Assembly: GCA_947172645.1 (NCBI GenBank)
Contig: CAMWBY010000017.1
Span: forward strand, 1-64,000
Length of the DNA stretch: 64,000 nucleotides
From: an uncultured Lachnospiraceae bacterium
GTDB taxonomy: Bacteria; Bacillota; Clostridia; Lachnospirales; Lachnospiraceae
Reading direction: 5' to 3'
In this document: positions 54,581 to 63,134 of the stretch, piece by piece
Layout of the letters: the number at the start of each line of letters is the position of its first letter
Position numbering within the stretch: position 1 is the first letter of the stretch
Translations under genes and position numbers: made by a program
Notes under the pieces: generated by a model
Told to the model about the DNA's origin: nothing
Database searches by the model: none
What the model saw: the letters and a program-made list of their open reading frames with translations, nothing else

Positions 54581-55039
54581 TTGCTAGACCAGACAAACGG
54601 TGGTTTTCTGATTACAAAAATCAAGCAGCTGCAAGGGCGTATCTTTGAAAAGTTGCTTGCGCAGCACAATATCAGTGAGTTTAACGGCGCCCAGGGAAGA
54701 ATCCTATTTATCCTATGGGAAAAAGATGATATCTCCATCACGGAGCTAGCGGAGAAAACCGGACTTGCCAAGACGACATTGACCAGTATGTTAGACCGGA
54801 TGGAGAAGCAGGGACATATCGAACGGATTTATTCTCCCACTGACAGAAGGAGCGTAAAGATACGGCTGACAGAAGCTGCAAGAAATTTCCGGGAACAATA
54901 CGAACAAGTATCCGTTGAAATGAGTCATATTTTTTACAGAGGATTTAGCGATGAAGAAATACTCACTTTGGAAACAGGCCTTAGGAAAGTGCTTAAGAAC
55001 CTTACAGAAAAGGAGGATTATCATGAAAAGCATCATTAA
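54581..55039 (+). CDS. MarR family transcriptional regulator
   Basis: 152 residues from TTG at 54581 (AGAGGTGA upstream); the track uses GTG at 54572, which lies in that ribosome site. Winged-helix core ISEFNGAQGRILFILWEKDDISITELAEKTGLAKTTLTSMLDRMEKQGHIERIYSPTDRRSVKIRLTE. Overlaps the next gene by 17 nt, so regulator and enzyme are translationally coupled and probably autorepressed through the boxes in the promoter. Confidence 0.94.
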   Translation: MLDQTNGGFLITKIKQLQGRIFEKLLAQHNISEFNGAQGRILFILWEKDDISITELAEKTGLAKTTLTSMLDRMEKQGHIERIYSPTDRRSVKIRLTEAARNFREQYEQVSVEMSHIFYRGFSDEEILTLETGLRKVLKNLTEKEDYHEKHH

Positions 55040-55460
55040 AGAAGGAGTGCGCGCACTCCGCAAAAATGCACAGGTTGCCTACGTGGCTTCCGTAAACGAA
55101 GAGGGATTCCCACAGATTAAAGGTATGCTCGTTCCGGAACACGAAAGCATGAAAATCCATTATTTCTCAACCAACACCAGCTCAAAAAGAGTGGCCCAGT
55201 TTTTAAAAAACCCAAAAGCTTCCGTATATTATGTGGATGATACAAAGGACCAGTATAAGGGCGCGCTGTTCACTGGCACGATGGAAGTCTGTACCGACCA
55301 TGAGACGAAGGCATTTCTGTGGCAGGACGGAGACGAGATGTATTATCCCGGCGGCATCGACGACGAAGACTACTGCGTTTACAGATTCCATGCAGAAACG
55401 GTCAATTACTACTACGGACTGAGCAACACCACCCTGTCCATGGATGAGTTTGAAGACTAA
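55023..55460 (+). CDS. Pyridoxamine 5'-phosphate oxidase-like flavin protein
   Basis: 145 residues from the ATG after AAGGAGG; the track start lies inside MarR. Split-barrel FMN-binding fold: VAYVASVNEEGFPQIKGMLV, HYFSTNTSSKRVAQFLKNPKASVYYVDD, GALFTGTMEV. Members reduce or bind flavins and small oxidants. Its stop codon overlaps the convergent pyrC stop by a few bases and no terminator separates them. Confidence 0.88.
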   Translation: MKSIIKEGVRALRKNAQVAYVASVNEEGFPQIKGMLVPEHESMKIHYFSTNTSSKRVAQFLKNPKASVYYVDDTKDQYKGALFTGTMEVCTDHETKAFLWQDGDEMYYPGGIDDEDYCVYRFHAETVNYYYGLSNTTLSMDEFED

Positions 55461-56758
55461 AAACTTCCATAGACTACCTTGCCGCCGCAGATAGTATAGC
55501 TGATTACCCCGGGCATCCTCTCCCCTGTGAAAGGAGAATTGGCAGATTTAGAAACAAACGTATCGGCCACCCATTCACGCCCGGGGTCAAACACTACCAA
55601 GTCAGCAGGGCCGCCCTCCGCCACGTATCCTGCGTCAAAGCCGTACAGCCTCGCCGGCGCCAGGCTCATCTTCCGAATCAGCTCCGACATAGACAAATAA
55701 TTTTTCTTAACCAGTTCGCGTATCCCTAACGATAAAGAAGTTTCCAATCCAATAATACCGCTGGGCGCCTCTGTAAGCGGTTTTGCCTTCTCCTGCGCGC
55801 TGTGCGGCGCATGGTCGGTGGCAATCATATCGATGGTGCCATCCCTGAGCCCTTCTATCACCGCAAGACGGTCTGGTTCTTCCCGCAGAGGCGGATTCAT
55901 CTTAGCCAAAGGGCCATACTTCATGACCGCCTCCTCTGTCAGTGTGAAATGATGAGGCGCTGCCTCCGCATAAATATGTCCGCTTCGCTTTTTCGCCTGC
56001 CGCACCAGTTCCACCGCTTCCTTCGTACTGATATGCTGGATGGATAAATCCGCTTCCTCCTCCACCGCAATCCGCAAATCCCGCTCCACCATGGAAATTT
56101 CCGCTTCCCGCGGCGAACCGCCTATGCCGTAATGTCTCGACGCCTTACCTGCATTCACCCCATTATTTGTAATCAGCGCCGGATTTTCCTCATGGAGGCT
56201 TACAGGCTTCCCGCACCGGGCCGCACGCCTAAGCGCCTCCCGCAGCAGCCCTTCATCCATGAGAGGTATCCCATCGTCGGTAAATCCCACAGCCCCCGAC
56301 CGGCTTAAGCCCTCCATATCAGTCAATTCTTTGCCCAGAAGCCCTTTTGTCACGTTGGCGCATGTATAGATGTGGATATCCGTCTGACTGCCCTTATTCA
56401 TCACATAGGAAAGCGTCTCCGGATTATCCACCGCCGGCTTCGTGTTCGCCATCAACACCACAGACGTAAAACCGCCCTTCGCTGCCGCCCGCGCACCTGT
56501 GAAAATATCTTCCTTATGGGTAAATCCGGGGTCACGAAAATGCACATGCACGTCTACCAGGCCCGGCGCAACATATTGACCTTTTAGGTCAATTATTTCC
56601 GTGTTTTCCTCGCCACCCTTATCTTTCGTCTCCGCTGCCATAGCCGTTTCTCCCTGCGGCAGTATACGGAATATTTTGTCTTCTTTTATGATGATATCCC
56701 TGTACCCCTCCGTCCCGGATGCGGGGTCAATCAAATAACCGTTCTTCAAATATAACAT
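55457..56758 (-). CDS. pyrC: Dihydroorotase
   Basis: 433 residues, class I dihydroorotase. Metal site DVHVHFRDPGFTHKEDI at 68-85, catalytic Asp in MIATDHAPHSAQEK, GIIGLETSLSLG. Closes N-carbamoyl-aspartate to dihydroorotate, the step before PyrD. Close to pyrKD but separated by the MarR/oxidase pair, so it needs its own promoter. Confidence 0.97.
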   Translation of the reverse strand: MLYLKNGYLIDPASGTEGYRDIIIKEDKIFRILPQGETAMAAETKDKGGEENTEIIDLKGQYVAPGLVDVHVHFRDPGFTHKEDIFTGARAAAKGGFTSVVLMANTKPAVDNPETLSYVMNKGSQTDIHIYTCANVTKGLLGKELTDMEGLSRSGAVGFTDDGIPLMDEGLLREALRRAARCGKPVSLHEENPALITNNGVNAGKASRHYGIGGSPREAEISMVERDLRIAVEEEADLSIQHISTKEAVELVRQAKKRSGHIYAEAAPHHFTLTEEAVMKYGPLAKMNPPLREEPDRLAVIEGLRDGTIDMIATDHAPHSAQEKAKPLTEAPSGIIGLETSLSLGIRELVKKNYLSMSELIRKMSLAPARLYGFDAGYVAEGGPADLVVFDPGREWVADTFVSKSANSPFTGERMPGVISYTICGGKVVYGSF

Positions 56759-56840
56759 TTTATCCTATCTCCTCTTGCTTGCCATACTTCTCACACCAAC
56801 CGCCATATCACAGCTCTGCTATGACTCAAATCAGTGCGGA

Positions 56841-56970
56841 GAATGCCCGCATTTTGGGCATTCTTTGGCATGAGACGGAGTTGCAATGCAACTCCTAGAA
56901 CTTCCAAGGCAGCATAGCTGCCTTGGCGAAATCAGCCATTGCTGCGAGTGATTAGAAGTTCTTCTCATGC
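56841..56970. repeat. Multi-branched palindromic element
   Basis: Hairpin GAATGCCC/GGGCATTC (56841-56863), then an outer stem GCATGAGA/TCTCATGC (56868 and 56963) enclosing GGAGTTGCA-A-TGCAACTCC (56877), stem AGAACTT/AAGTTCT (56897 and 56956), CCAAGGCAGC-ATA-GCTGCCTTGG (56904) and AATCA/TGATT (56930). All arms are perfect. It lies between the PrcB-domain gene and pyrC and has no coding potential that I can see. Confidence 0.7.
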
Positions 56971-56975
56971 TATTA

Positions 56976-57404
56976 TCAGTCAAAAACCACAGGTTTGTCA
57001 ACAAACTCTGTTTTGATGACTATGTAAGGATAACTTTCCACAGGCTTGCCTTTCTCCTCCGGTTCCGGGCCAATCAGATTCGTGTCCACATAAACTGCAT
57101 TGGCTGTTTCATACAAATCATTCACGGCTATGCTGTAACCGCCTGTCCCCTGCGTGCCATAACCCACACAAATATAAAGAAACCCCTTGTCCTCGAAAGT
57201 CATTTTGAATGCCTCTTTCTTTTTCTGCTCAATCATATTGAACAGTTCTTCCGGTAAATTATCCTCCGCAATCACCGTACATTCCAAGTCTTTGATTTTC
57301 TCCATCGTATCCTGCTTTTTTCCACATGCAAACACGCCCATGCACATTAAGCAAATCAGACACACACTTACAAACCTTTTCTGATACTCGTACAATCTGC
57401 CCAT
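56976..57404 (-). CDS. Lipoprotein with PrcB C-terminal domain
   Basis: 142 residues. Signal peptide ends at a lipobox-like VFACGK (Cys about 27). The C-terminal half has the PrcB_C motif GYGTQGTGGYSIAVNDLYET and YVDTNLIGPEPEEKGKPVESYPYIVIKTE. PrcB-type domains occur in accessory subunits of surface protease complexes; the partner is not in the window. The structured element at 56841-56970 follows immediately downstream. Confidence 0.82.
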   Translation of the reverse strand: MGRLYEYQKRFVSVCLICLMCMGVFACGKKQDTMEKIKDLECTVIAEDNLPEELFNMIEQKKKEAFKMTFEDKGFLYICVGYGTQGTGGYSIAVNDLYETANAVYVDTNLIGPEPEEKGKPVESYPYIVIKTEFVDKPVVFD

Positions 57405-57715
57405 AGTTTTCCCACTCCGACAATTAACTCTTATTACTTAATTTATTACCAAACGGCAAAGTCTATTCCTACTACTGCAAGCCCCGCACTATTTTATGGC
57501 AGATAGTGACAGTCCAGCCTTCGTCTTCACTTTCGCGTCTGAATAGTACATGGCTGAGCTGTTACGACAAATATACTTTTCCTCCTCTATGTCTATTGAT
57601 TAATACAGCCACAGCCTATATAATAGATAAGGAGTCTTAGCGTTTTTCTAAAAACTATGGGGATTTCTTTTCCAAACAATTTCCGTAAACAATTAGAACA
57701 GGATGGTTGTGTGAC
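57405..57715. other. Intergenic region upstream of plsC
   Basis: 311 bp between divergent genes; no gene, riboswitch or clear promoter is visible to me. Confidence 0.4.
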
Positions 57716-58450
57716 ATGATACGTTTTACTTGCATTGCGCTTTTTGTCGTGATATTTCTTATTGTAAGCCTGCCGGTCCAACTCGTGGAATATCTTATCG
57801 GCAAATCCAATCCGGAACTGAAAGACCGCAGCTCATTGGCAATTGTCAACTGGGCTTTTCGTGTTGTTTTATTTATGGCAGGCACCTCCGTAACCGTGCT
57901 TGGGGAAGAGAATGTCCCGAAAGACGAGGCCGTGTTGTATGTAGGTAACCATAGAAGCTATTTCGATATCCTCTTAACTTATGTGCGTGTGCCCAGGCCT
58001 ACCGGCTATATGGCAAAAGTAGAGATGCTGCGTTATCCCTCGCTATGCACATGGATGAAATATCTCCACTGTATCTTTTTAGACAGAACCGATATCAAGG
58101 CAGGGATGAAATCCATTCTAAATGCCATAGAGAAGATTAAATCCGGCATCTCCATCTGCATTTTCCCGGAGGGAACCCGCAACAAGACAAGCGAAACGCT
58201 CCTGGAATTCCACGACGGCAGCTTCAAGATTGCCGAGAAATCCGGCTGTCCGATTGTTCCCGTCAGCATCAACAATGCAGGCGCCATCTTTGAGGACCAT
58301 ATTCCCAGAATTAAGAAAGCGCATGTGGTTATTGAATATGGCAAGCCCATCTACGTGAAGGACCTGAGCAAAGAAGAAAGACGCCGTATCAGTCCGATGG
58401 TGCAGGAAATCATCAAAACGAATTATATGAAAAACAAAGACCTGGTATAA
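57716..58450 (+). CDS. plsC: 1-acyl-sn-glycerol-3-phosphate acyltransferase
   Basis: About 244 residues. N-terminal membrane helix (about 1-25), the acyltransferase NHRSYFDI (NHx4D) motif, GYMAKVEMLRYPSL, the FPEGTRNK motif and VPVSINN. Makes phosphatidic acid in phospholipid synthesis. The start could be TTG at 57707; the ATG at 57716 is the simpler choice. Confidence 0.93.
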   Translation: MIRFTCIALFVVIFLIVSLPVQLVEYLIGKSNPELKDRSSLAIVNWAFRVVLFMAGTSVTVLGEENVPKDEAVLYVGNHRSYFDILLTYVRVPRPTGYMAKVEMLRYPSLCTWMKYLHCIFLDRTDIKAGMKSILNAIEKIKSGISICIFPEGTRNKTSETLLEFHDGSFKIAEKSGCPIVPVSINNAGAIFEDHIPRIKKAHVVIEYGKPIYVKDLSKEERRRISPMVQEIIKTNYMKNKDLV

Positions 58451-58540
58451 TATCCAGGATTTTTATGCCGCCTACCAATATAAAATATAGGAAGCAGTGA
58501 CGGAGCACCACCAAACTACAACATAAAAAAGGAGCGTCCC

Positions 58541-59620
58541 ATGGCAACACTAACTGACATCGCCGTCGCCTGCGGTGTATCTAAAGCCACAGTATCGAGA
58601 GTATTGAATAACGATTCTGATTTTTCCGTTTCTCCGCAGACGAGAAACGACATTCTTTCCGCCGCGGCTTCTATGAACTATGACACAGACAGGCAGCTCC
58701 GCTCCAAGAAAAAGCAAAATACAACCGCTTCCTCTGAAAACACCGGCAAGTCCACTTTAAAAATCGGAATTCTCTCCCATGATTTAAGCGAGATTCCGAC
58801 TTGTGACGATTACTATAACCAAATTTTTTCGAACATTGTTTCCACCCTGAACAATCCGTCCCTGCCTTTCCACTTTGAGTTCCGACATTCTTTCCACGAT
58901 TCCTATAAAGAACTGGAAGGCCTGGACGGTTTAATTGTGTTGGGAAAGCTCCGCCTGGACCCTTCCCATCCCGTCATAGCTTCGATTAAGTATAAGTTGG
59001 CTGTGGATTATCAAGCGCCGGACAACCTGTTTGATTCCGTCCGGATAAACTTCTATGAAGCAGTGAACACCGCCATCTCCTACTTCCATTCCCAAAAGCT
59101 TTATGACATCGGCTATGTCGGCGCCTATGATTACATCTCGGATTTTAGTACCGGGAAAATAGAGAAAACCCTGGACTACCGCCACAAGGCTTTTATCAAT
59201 TATTGTCTTCACAATCAGATTGACCCCCAGAAGAAAATCTGGATTACCGATTCTTTCGCTTCCGAAGACGGATACCGTATGATCAAATCCATTATTGCAA
59301 AAAAACAGCTTCCCACCGCGTTGCTGTTTGCCTCGGACGACCTGGCTCTTGGCGCCTATAAGGCTTTTCAGGAACATCATATTGAAATTGGAAAAGACGT
59401 TTCCGTCATCGGCATCGACGACCTGTATTTTACAAGTTTCTTAAGTCCGCCGTTAACAACAGTGTCCCTAAATATACCCTTAATCGGCACCGTTGCCGCC
59501 GATACGCTGCTGTCCCAGATTCAGGGGCGCGCCTATCCTCTGACCATCCATCCCCCTATCCGCCTGGTGGAGCGCAAAAGCTGCAGGCTTTTGTCCGGCA
59601 AAACTTTCCCAACCGAATAG
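58541..59620 (+). CDS. LacI family transcriptional regulator
   Basis: 359 residues. N-terminal LacI helix-turn-helix (TLTDIAVACGVSKATVSRVLNNDSDFSVSPQTRNDI) and a periplasmic-binding-like sugar domain (GLDGLIVLGKLR, IGYVGAYDYIS, TALLFASDDLALGAYKAFQEHH, VSVIGIDDLYFTSFLSPPLTTV). Ribosome site AAAAAGGAG. Most likely controls the ABC importer and GH36 gene that follow; a TAAACA-N5-TGTTTA operator candidate lies at 62944. Confidence 0.95.
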   Translation: MATLTDIAVACGVSKATVSRVLNNDSDFSVSPQTRNDILSAAASMNYDTDRQLRSKKKQNTTASSENTGKSTLKIGILSHDLSEIPTCDDYYNQIFSNIVSTLNNPSLPFHFEFRHSFHDSYKELEGLDGLIVLGKLRLDPSHPVIASIKYKLAVDYQAPDNLFDSVRINFYEAVNTAISYFHSQKLYDIGYVGAYDYISDFSTGKIEKTLDYRHKAFINYCLHNQIDPQKKIWITDSFASEDGYRMIKSIIAKKQLPTALLFASDDLALGAYKAFQEHHIEIGKDVSVIGIDDLYFTSFLSPPLTTVSLNIPLIGTVAADTLLSQIQGRAYPLTIHPPIRLVERKSCRLLSGKTFPTE

Positions 59621-59672
59621 GGAAAGTTTCTGTGCATCATAAGACGCGAGGACACTTCACATGCCCTCGCGT
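59601..59672. terminator. Two hairpins after the LacI gene
   Basis: AAACTTTCCC/GGGAAAGTTT (59601-59629) encloses the stop codon, and ACGCGAGG/CCTCGCGT (59644-59672) follows. They separate the LacI gene from the convergent permease gene. Confidence 0.65.
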
Positions 59673-59702
59673 TCTCATATTCTGATATGCTTTTCATCTA
59701 TA

Positions 59703-60536
59703 CTAATTCTTCATACCCGTTACGGCAATACCCTGGATAATCTGTTTCTGGAAGAACATATACACCACCAGCACGGGCAGAATCGAAATGACCGTCCCTG
59801 CCATAAGGAGCGGATAATCCGTCGCATAAGTCCCTTTAAAGAAATTTAACAGCAGCGGTACCGTGAAACTTTCCGTCTTGTTCAGGAAAATCAACGGATA
59901 CAGGAAATTGTTCCACTGTCCCAGGAATACGAAAATTCCAAACGCCGCCAGGGAAGGCTTTACCAGAGGCAGTACAATCTTAAAGAAAATAGAAGGCACC
60001 CGCGCCCCGTCGATGATGGCCGCTTCCTCCAACTCGTTGGGAAGCGCGGCGATAAACTGGCGCATCAGGAATACGCCGAACGCATTGAACAACGCGGCAG
60101 GAAGTATCAGGGACATATGCGTCCCCAAAAGCCCCAGGTTCCTCATGATAATAAAAAGCGGTATCATCGTCACCTGTGACGGTATCATCATCGTCGCCAG
60201 GAACAACATAAAGATTACGTTATGGCCCCTGAATTTCAACTTGGCAAACGCATATCCTGCCATGGAAGCCGTCAATAGCTGAATGACCACGACCACTGCC
60301 GCAATATAGAAACTGTTAAAGTAAGCCCTCCCAAAAGGCAGCGCCTGCAAAGACTCGGGATAGTTCTCCCACACAAAAGGGTCCGGAAGAATCTTCGGCG
60401 GAACCGCAAAAGTCTGTCCCATATTTTTGAGGGAACTTAAGATAGTCCACAGGAACGGGAGCACCATCACTACCGCCCCCAGGCTTAGGACAATATATAA
60501 AACCACTTTTCCAATACTTATCTTCTTACTGTTCAT
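59703..60536 (-). CDS. Sugar ABC transporter permease (MalG type)
   Basis: 277 residues, six helices, EAA loop EEAAIIDGARVPSIFFKIVLPLVKPSLAA. Second permease of the importer, overlapping the first by 11 nt. No ATPase gene is present in the unit. Confidence 0.95.
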   Translation of the reverse strand: MNSKKISIGKVVLYIVLSLGAVVMVLPFLWTILSSLKNMGQTFAVPPKILPDPFVWENYPESLQALPFGRAYFNSFYIAAVVVVIQLLTASMAGYAFAKLKFRGHNVIFMLFLATMMIPSQVTMIPLFIIMRNLGLLGTHMSLILPAALFNAFGVFLMRQFIAALPNELEEAAIIDGARVPSIFFKIVLPLVKPSLAAFGIFVFLGQWNNFLYPLIFLNKTESFTVPLLLNFFKGTYATDYPLLMAGTVISILPVLVVYMFFQKQIIQGIAVTGMKN

Positions 60537-61398
60537 AATTCACCCACCTCTTTGAGCCATACATCTGTATCAATGTAATAAGCAGAATAATAACAAACAA
60601 CATCATGGAAGCCGCACACGCCCTGCCCATTTTAAAATCTACAAAGGCGTTTTGGTAAATATGATATACAAGCGTGTAACTTGCCTTCACAGGTCCTCCC
60701 TTGGTCATGACAAAGGCCTGGTCGAATACCTGGAAAGAACTGATAATTGTCGTAATCAACACAAAGAACAGCGTGGGAGAGAGCATCGGGATAGTAATAT
60801 GCCAGAATGTATTCCATTTGTTCGCCCCGTCTATCTGGGCCGCCTCATAGTACACTTCCGGTACATTTTGAAGCCCGGCAAGCAGCAGGACCATGTTGTA
60901 ACCCACATTCCACCACACCGACACGATGACAATCGAAATCAGCACCATCTTAGGGTCTGTCAGCCATTTCGGCCCTTCGATGCCGATAGCCGCCAGCGCA
61001 GAATTAATCAAGCCGAAGTCTCCGTTAAAAATCCATGTCCAAATAACGCCCACCGATACCGAGCCCGTGACCACCGGCATGAAATAGAACAGCCTGTAAA
61101 AAGTCTTTCCTTTAATCTTCTGTACCGCCAACGCAAGCGCCAACGCCAACACCATGTCAACCGGGATAAACATTAACGAATACACCACCGTGTTGCCCAG
61201 GGACTTCGTAAAATCCGAATCCCCAAGTTGATGGATGTAATTTTGCAGTCCGGCAAATTCCATTGCAGGAGCGATACCATCCCATGTATTAAAACTGATA
61301 ATAAAACTCATAAAAAGGGGTATGACCGCAAACGTAACCAACCCGATTAACTGCGGCCCCACAAAGACCCATCCCCACATTCTACGTTTTTTTTGCAT
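60526..61398 (-). CDS. Sugar ABC transporter permease (MalF/UgpA type)
   Basis: 290 residues from the ATG after GAGGAGG (61398); the track adds 39 codons without a site. Six helices, EAA loop YEAAQIDGANKWNTFWHITIPMLSP. Forms the channel with the MalG-type permease. Confidence 0.95.
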   Translation of the reverse strand: MQKKRRMWGWVFVGPQLIGLVTFAVIPLFMSFIISFNTWDGIAPAMEFAGLQNYIHQLGDSDFTKSLGNTVVYSLMFIPVDMVLALALALAVQKIKGKTFYRLFYFMPVVTGSVSVGVIWTWIFNGDFGLINSALAAIGIEGPKWLTDPKMVLISIVIVSVWWNVGYNMVLLLAGLQNVPEVYYEAAQIDGANKWNTFWHITIPMLSPTLFFVLITTIISSFQVFDQAFVMTKGGPVKASYTLVYHIYQNAFVDFKMGRACAASMMLFVIILLITLIQMYGSKRWVNYEQ

Positions 61399-61481
61399 CC
61401 TTTTCCTCCTCACTTTCCTACGGAACAAAAGCGAAAACCATCTTTTCATCACGAGGAAGTACAAATAACTCCCTATGATAC

Positions 61482-61509
61482 GAGAAAGGGGCTGACTGCC
61501 CCTTTTCTC
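61482..61509 (-). terminator. Hairpin between the binding-protein and permease genes
   Basis: GAGAAAGGGG pairs with CCCCTTTTCTC. It lies inside the operon, so it is probably a partial terminator or mRNA stabiliser that raises the amount of binding protein relative to the permeases. Confidence 0.7.
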
Positions 61510-61524
61510 TTTCACGGTCTTATC

Positions 61525-62919
61525 CTACTGATTCTCAGCAATAATTTCCGCACCCTTCTCTTCTGCTTTCGCCAAAACTTCACTCACATCTGCGCCGCTG
61601 ACATAAGCCTCCTCAAAAATAGACTTTGTTGCGTCTGCAAATCCCGGATATAATGCGTCCCTCACTTCCGCATCGCCCATAGTCCATCCTGTAGCGCGTA
61701 CATTTAAAATATGTTCCACATGTTGAGGCACCTGGGAATCTGTCATAAGGCTGTCAAGCGTCTTAACAGAAGGCACCGAAGTTCCCACGCCTTCAATTCT
61801 TGCCTGCTGCCCTTCCGTACCACAGTAGAAAGACACAAACTCCATAGCTTCTTCCAGATGTTCAGAACTTGCATTGACGCTTAAGTAACCGCAACATACC
61901 TGCGCTGGAGAATACTGCGCCCCGTCTTTGGAAGGATAAGGAATATAGTCAAAGTCAATACCTTCATTATAGAATGTCTTCGTCAGCCAACGGCCTGCCG
62001 CAATAAAGCCTGTCTGGCCCGACATAAACATCGCATCTTCGCCCTGCCCATCCGGCAGCGTTCCGCCATATACGAACTTACCATCCTTCAAGCCGTCGCA
62101 AATATACTGCAAAGACTCTTTTGCCTTATCGTCAAATTTGTAAGTTTCTCCGTTCCAAACCGTGCCGCCGTTAGCAAATACCCAGTTGTAAAGCCTGATA
62201 TTGTCGCCGCCCTGAATCATGCCGCTCTTGCCGTTATCCTTCAGGGTATTACAAATCTTATCGAAATTTTCCCAGTTCCACTCTCCCTTTTCAAATAATT
62301 CCTGAGGGTCGTCACAACCTAAATCGCTCAACATTTTCGGTGAATAATACAGTACCATAGGGTTACAGTCTACAGACAGCCCGTAAACGCCTTCGTCTGT
62401 CCTGGAAGCGCCCCATACGCTGTCATCAAAGTCGGATTCTTTTATGTAAGAAGCGTCTGACGCAAGAAAGTCTCTCAGATTTGCCACTGTGCCATTCTTG
62501 ACTAATTGGCTGATAATAAGGTCTTCCACGAAGATTACGTCCGCCGCCGTACCTCCTGCAAGCTGCGTAATCAACTGTTGATTATATCCGTCCGACGGAG
62601 CCGCCTCAAAAGTAACATGGACTCTGTCTTGTGCATTGTTGTATGCATCCACTGCCTGTTGGTATACTTTAATCTCATCCGCATTACCACGGGCAGTATA
62701 TACGATTTCTACCTTCTCACCGGTACTTTCCTCCGAAGATTCTTCCGCCCCTCCCTGGCTTGACTCCTCGGTTTCTGCTGCCGCGGGCGCTTCGGTTTCC
62801 GCCGATGCGTCAGAAGCAGGCTCCGAACCGGCGCTGTCCTGGGTTCCTCCGCCGCAGCCGCTTAGCACTGTCATCGCGGCAAGAATACCCGCCATTGCAT
62901 AAACTACTTTCTTTTTCAT
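61525..62919 (-). CDS. ABC transporter sugar-binding lipoprotein
   Basis: 464 residues from the ATG after AAAGGAG (62919). Lipobox VLSGC, then a Glu/Ser/Ala-rich linker to about 85, then a family 1 extracellular solute-binding fold (VEIVYTARGNADEIKVYQQAV, FVEDLIISQLVKNG, TGFIAAGRWLTK). With the GH36 gene opposite, an alpha-galactoside such as raffinose or melibiose is a reasonable guess for the ligand. Confidence 0.94.
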   Translation of the reverse strand: MKKKVVYAMAGILAAMTVLSGCGGGTQDSAGSEPASDASAETEAPAAAETEESSQGGAEESSEESTGEKVEIVYTARGNADEIKVYQQAVDAYNNAQDRVHVTFEAAPSDGYNQQLITQLAGGTAADVIFVEDLIISQLVKNGTVANLRDFLASDASYIKESDFDDSVWGASRTDEGVYGLSVDCNPMVLYYSPKMLSDLGCDDPQELFEKGEWNWENFDKICNTLKDNGKSGMIQGGDNIRLYNWVFANGGTVWNGETYKFDDKAKESLQYICDGLKDGKFVYGGTLPDGQGEDAMFMSGQTGFIAAGRWLTKTFYNEGIDFDYIPYPSKDGAQYSPAQVCCGYLSVNASSEHLEEAMEFVSFYCGTEGQQARIEGVGTSVPSVKTLDSLMTDSQVPQHVEHILNVRATGWTMGDAEVRDALYPGFADATKSIFEEAYVSGADVSEVLAKAEEKGAEIIAENQ

Positions 62920-62943
62920 GTTTATTTGTCTCCTTTCTTTTAG

Positions 62944-62960
62944 TAAACATATCTTGTTTA
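62944..62960. promoter_or_regulatory. Candidate LacI-family operator
   Basis: TAAACA-TATCT-TGTTTA, a perfect 6-5-6 inverted repeat about 25-42 nt after the predicted transcript start of the binding-protein gene, where a bound repressor would block elongation. Confidence 0.35.
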
Positions 62961-62992
62961 TCAAATAAACTTTTCATATGTTTTGTAAACTC

Positions 62993-63021
62993 AATATAGC
63001 ATTGTTTCGTGGCAATGTCAA
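62993..63021 (-). promoter_or_regulatory. Promoter of the ABC operon
   Basis: Minus strand TTGACA, 17 bp, TATATT: a near-consensus sigma-A promoter. Confidence 0.75.
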
Positions 63022-63058
63022 CAATATTCTTGTATTTATTTCTAATAATTTGCTATTT

Positions 63059-63087
63059 TTGACTAAAAACATGTTGATTTTTATATT
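63059..63087 (+). promoter_or_regulatory. Promoter of the GH36 gene
   Basis: TTGACT, 17 bp, TATATT, about 40 nt before the ATG. It is back to back with the ABC promoter. Confidence 0.65.
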
Positions 63088-63134
63088 TATATATGTTAGT
63101 TTAGTAAATAAATAAATGAAAAGGAGAATTTTAT

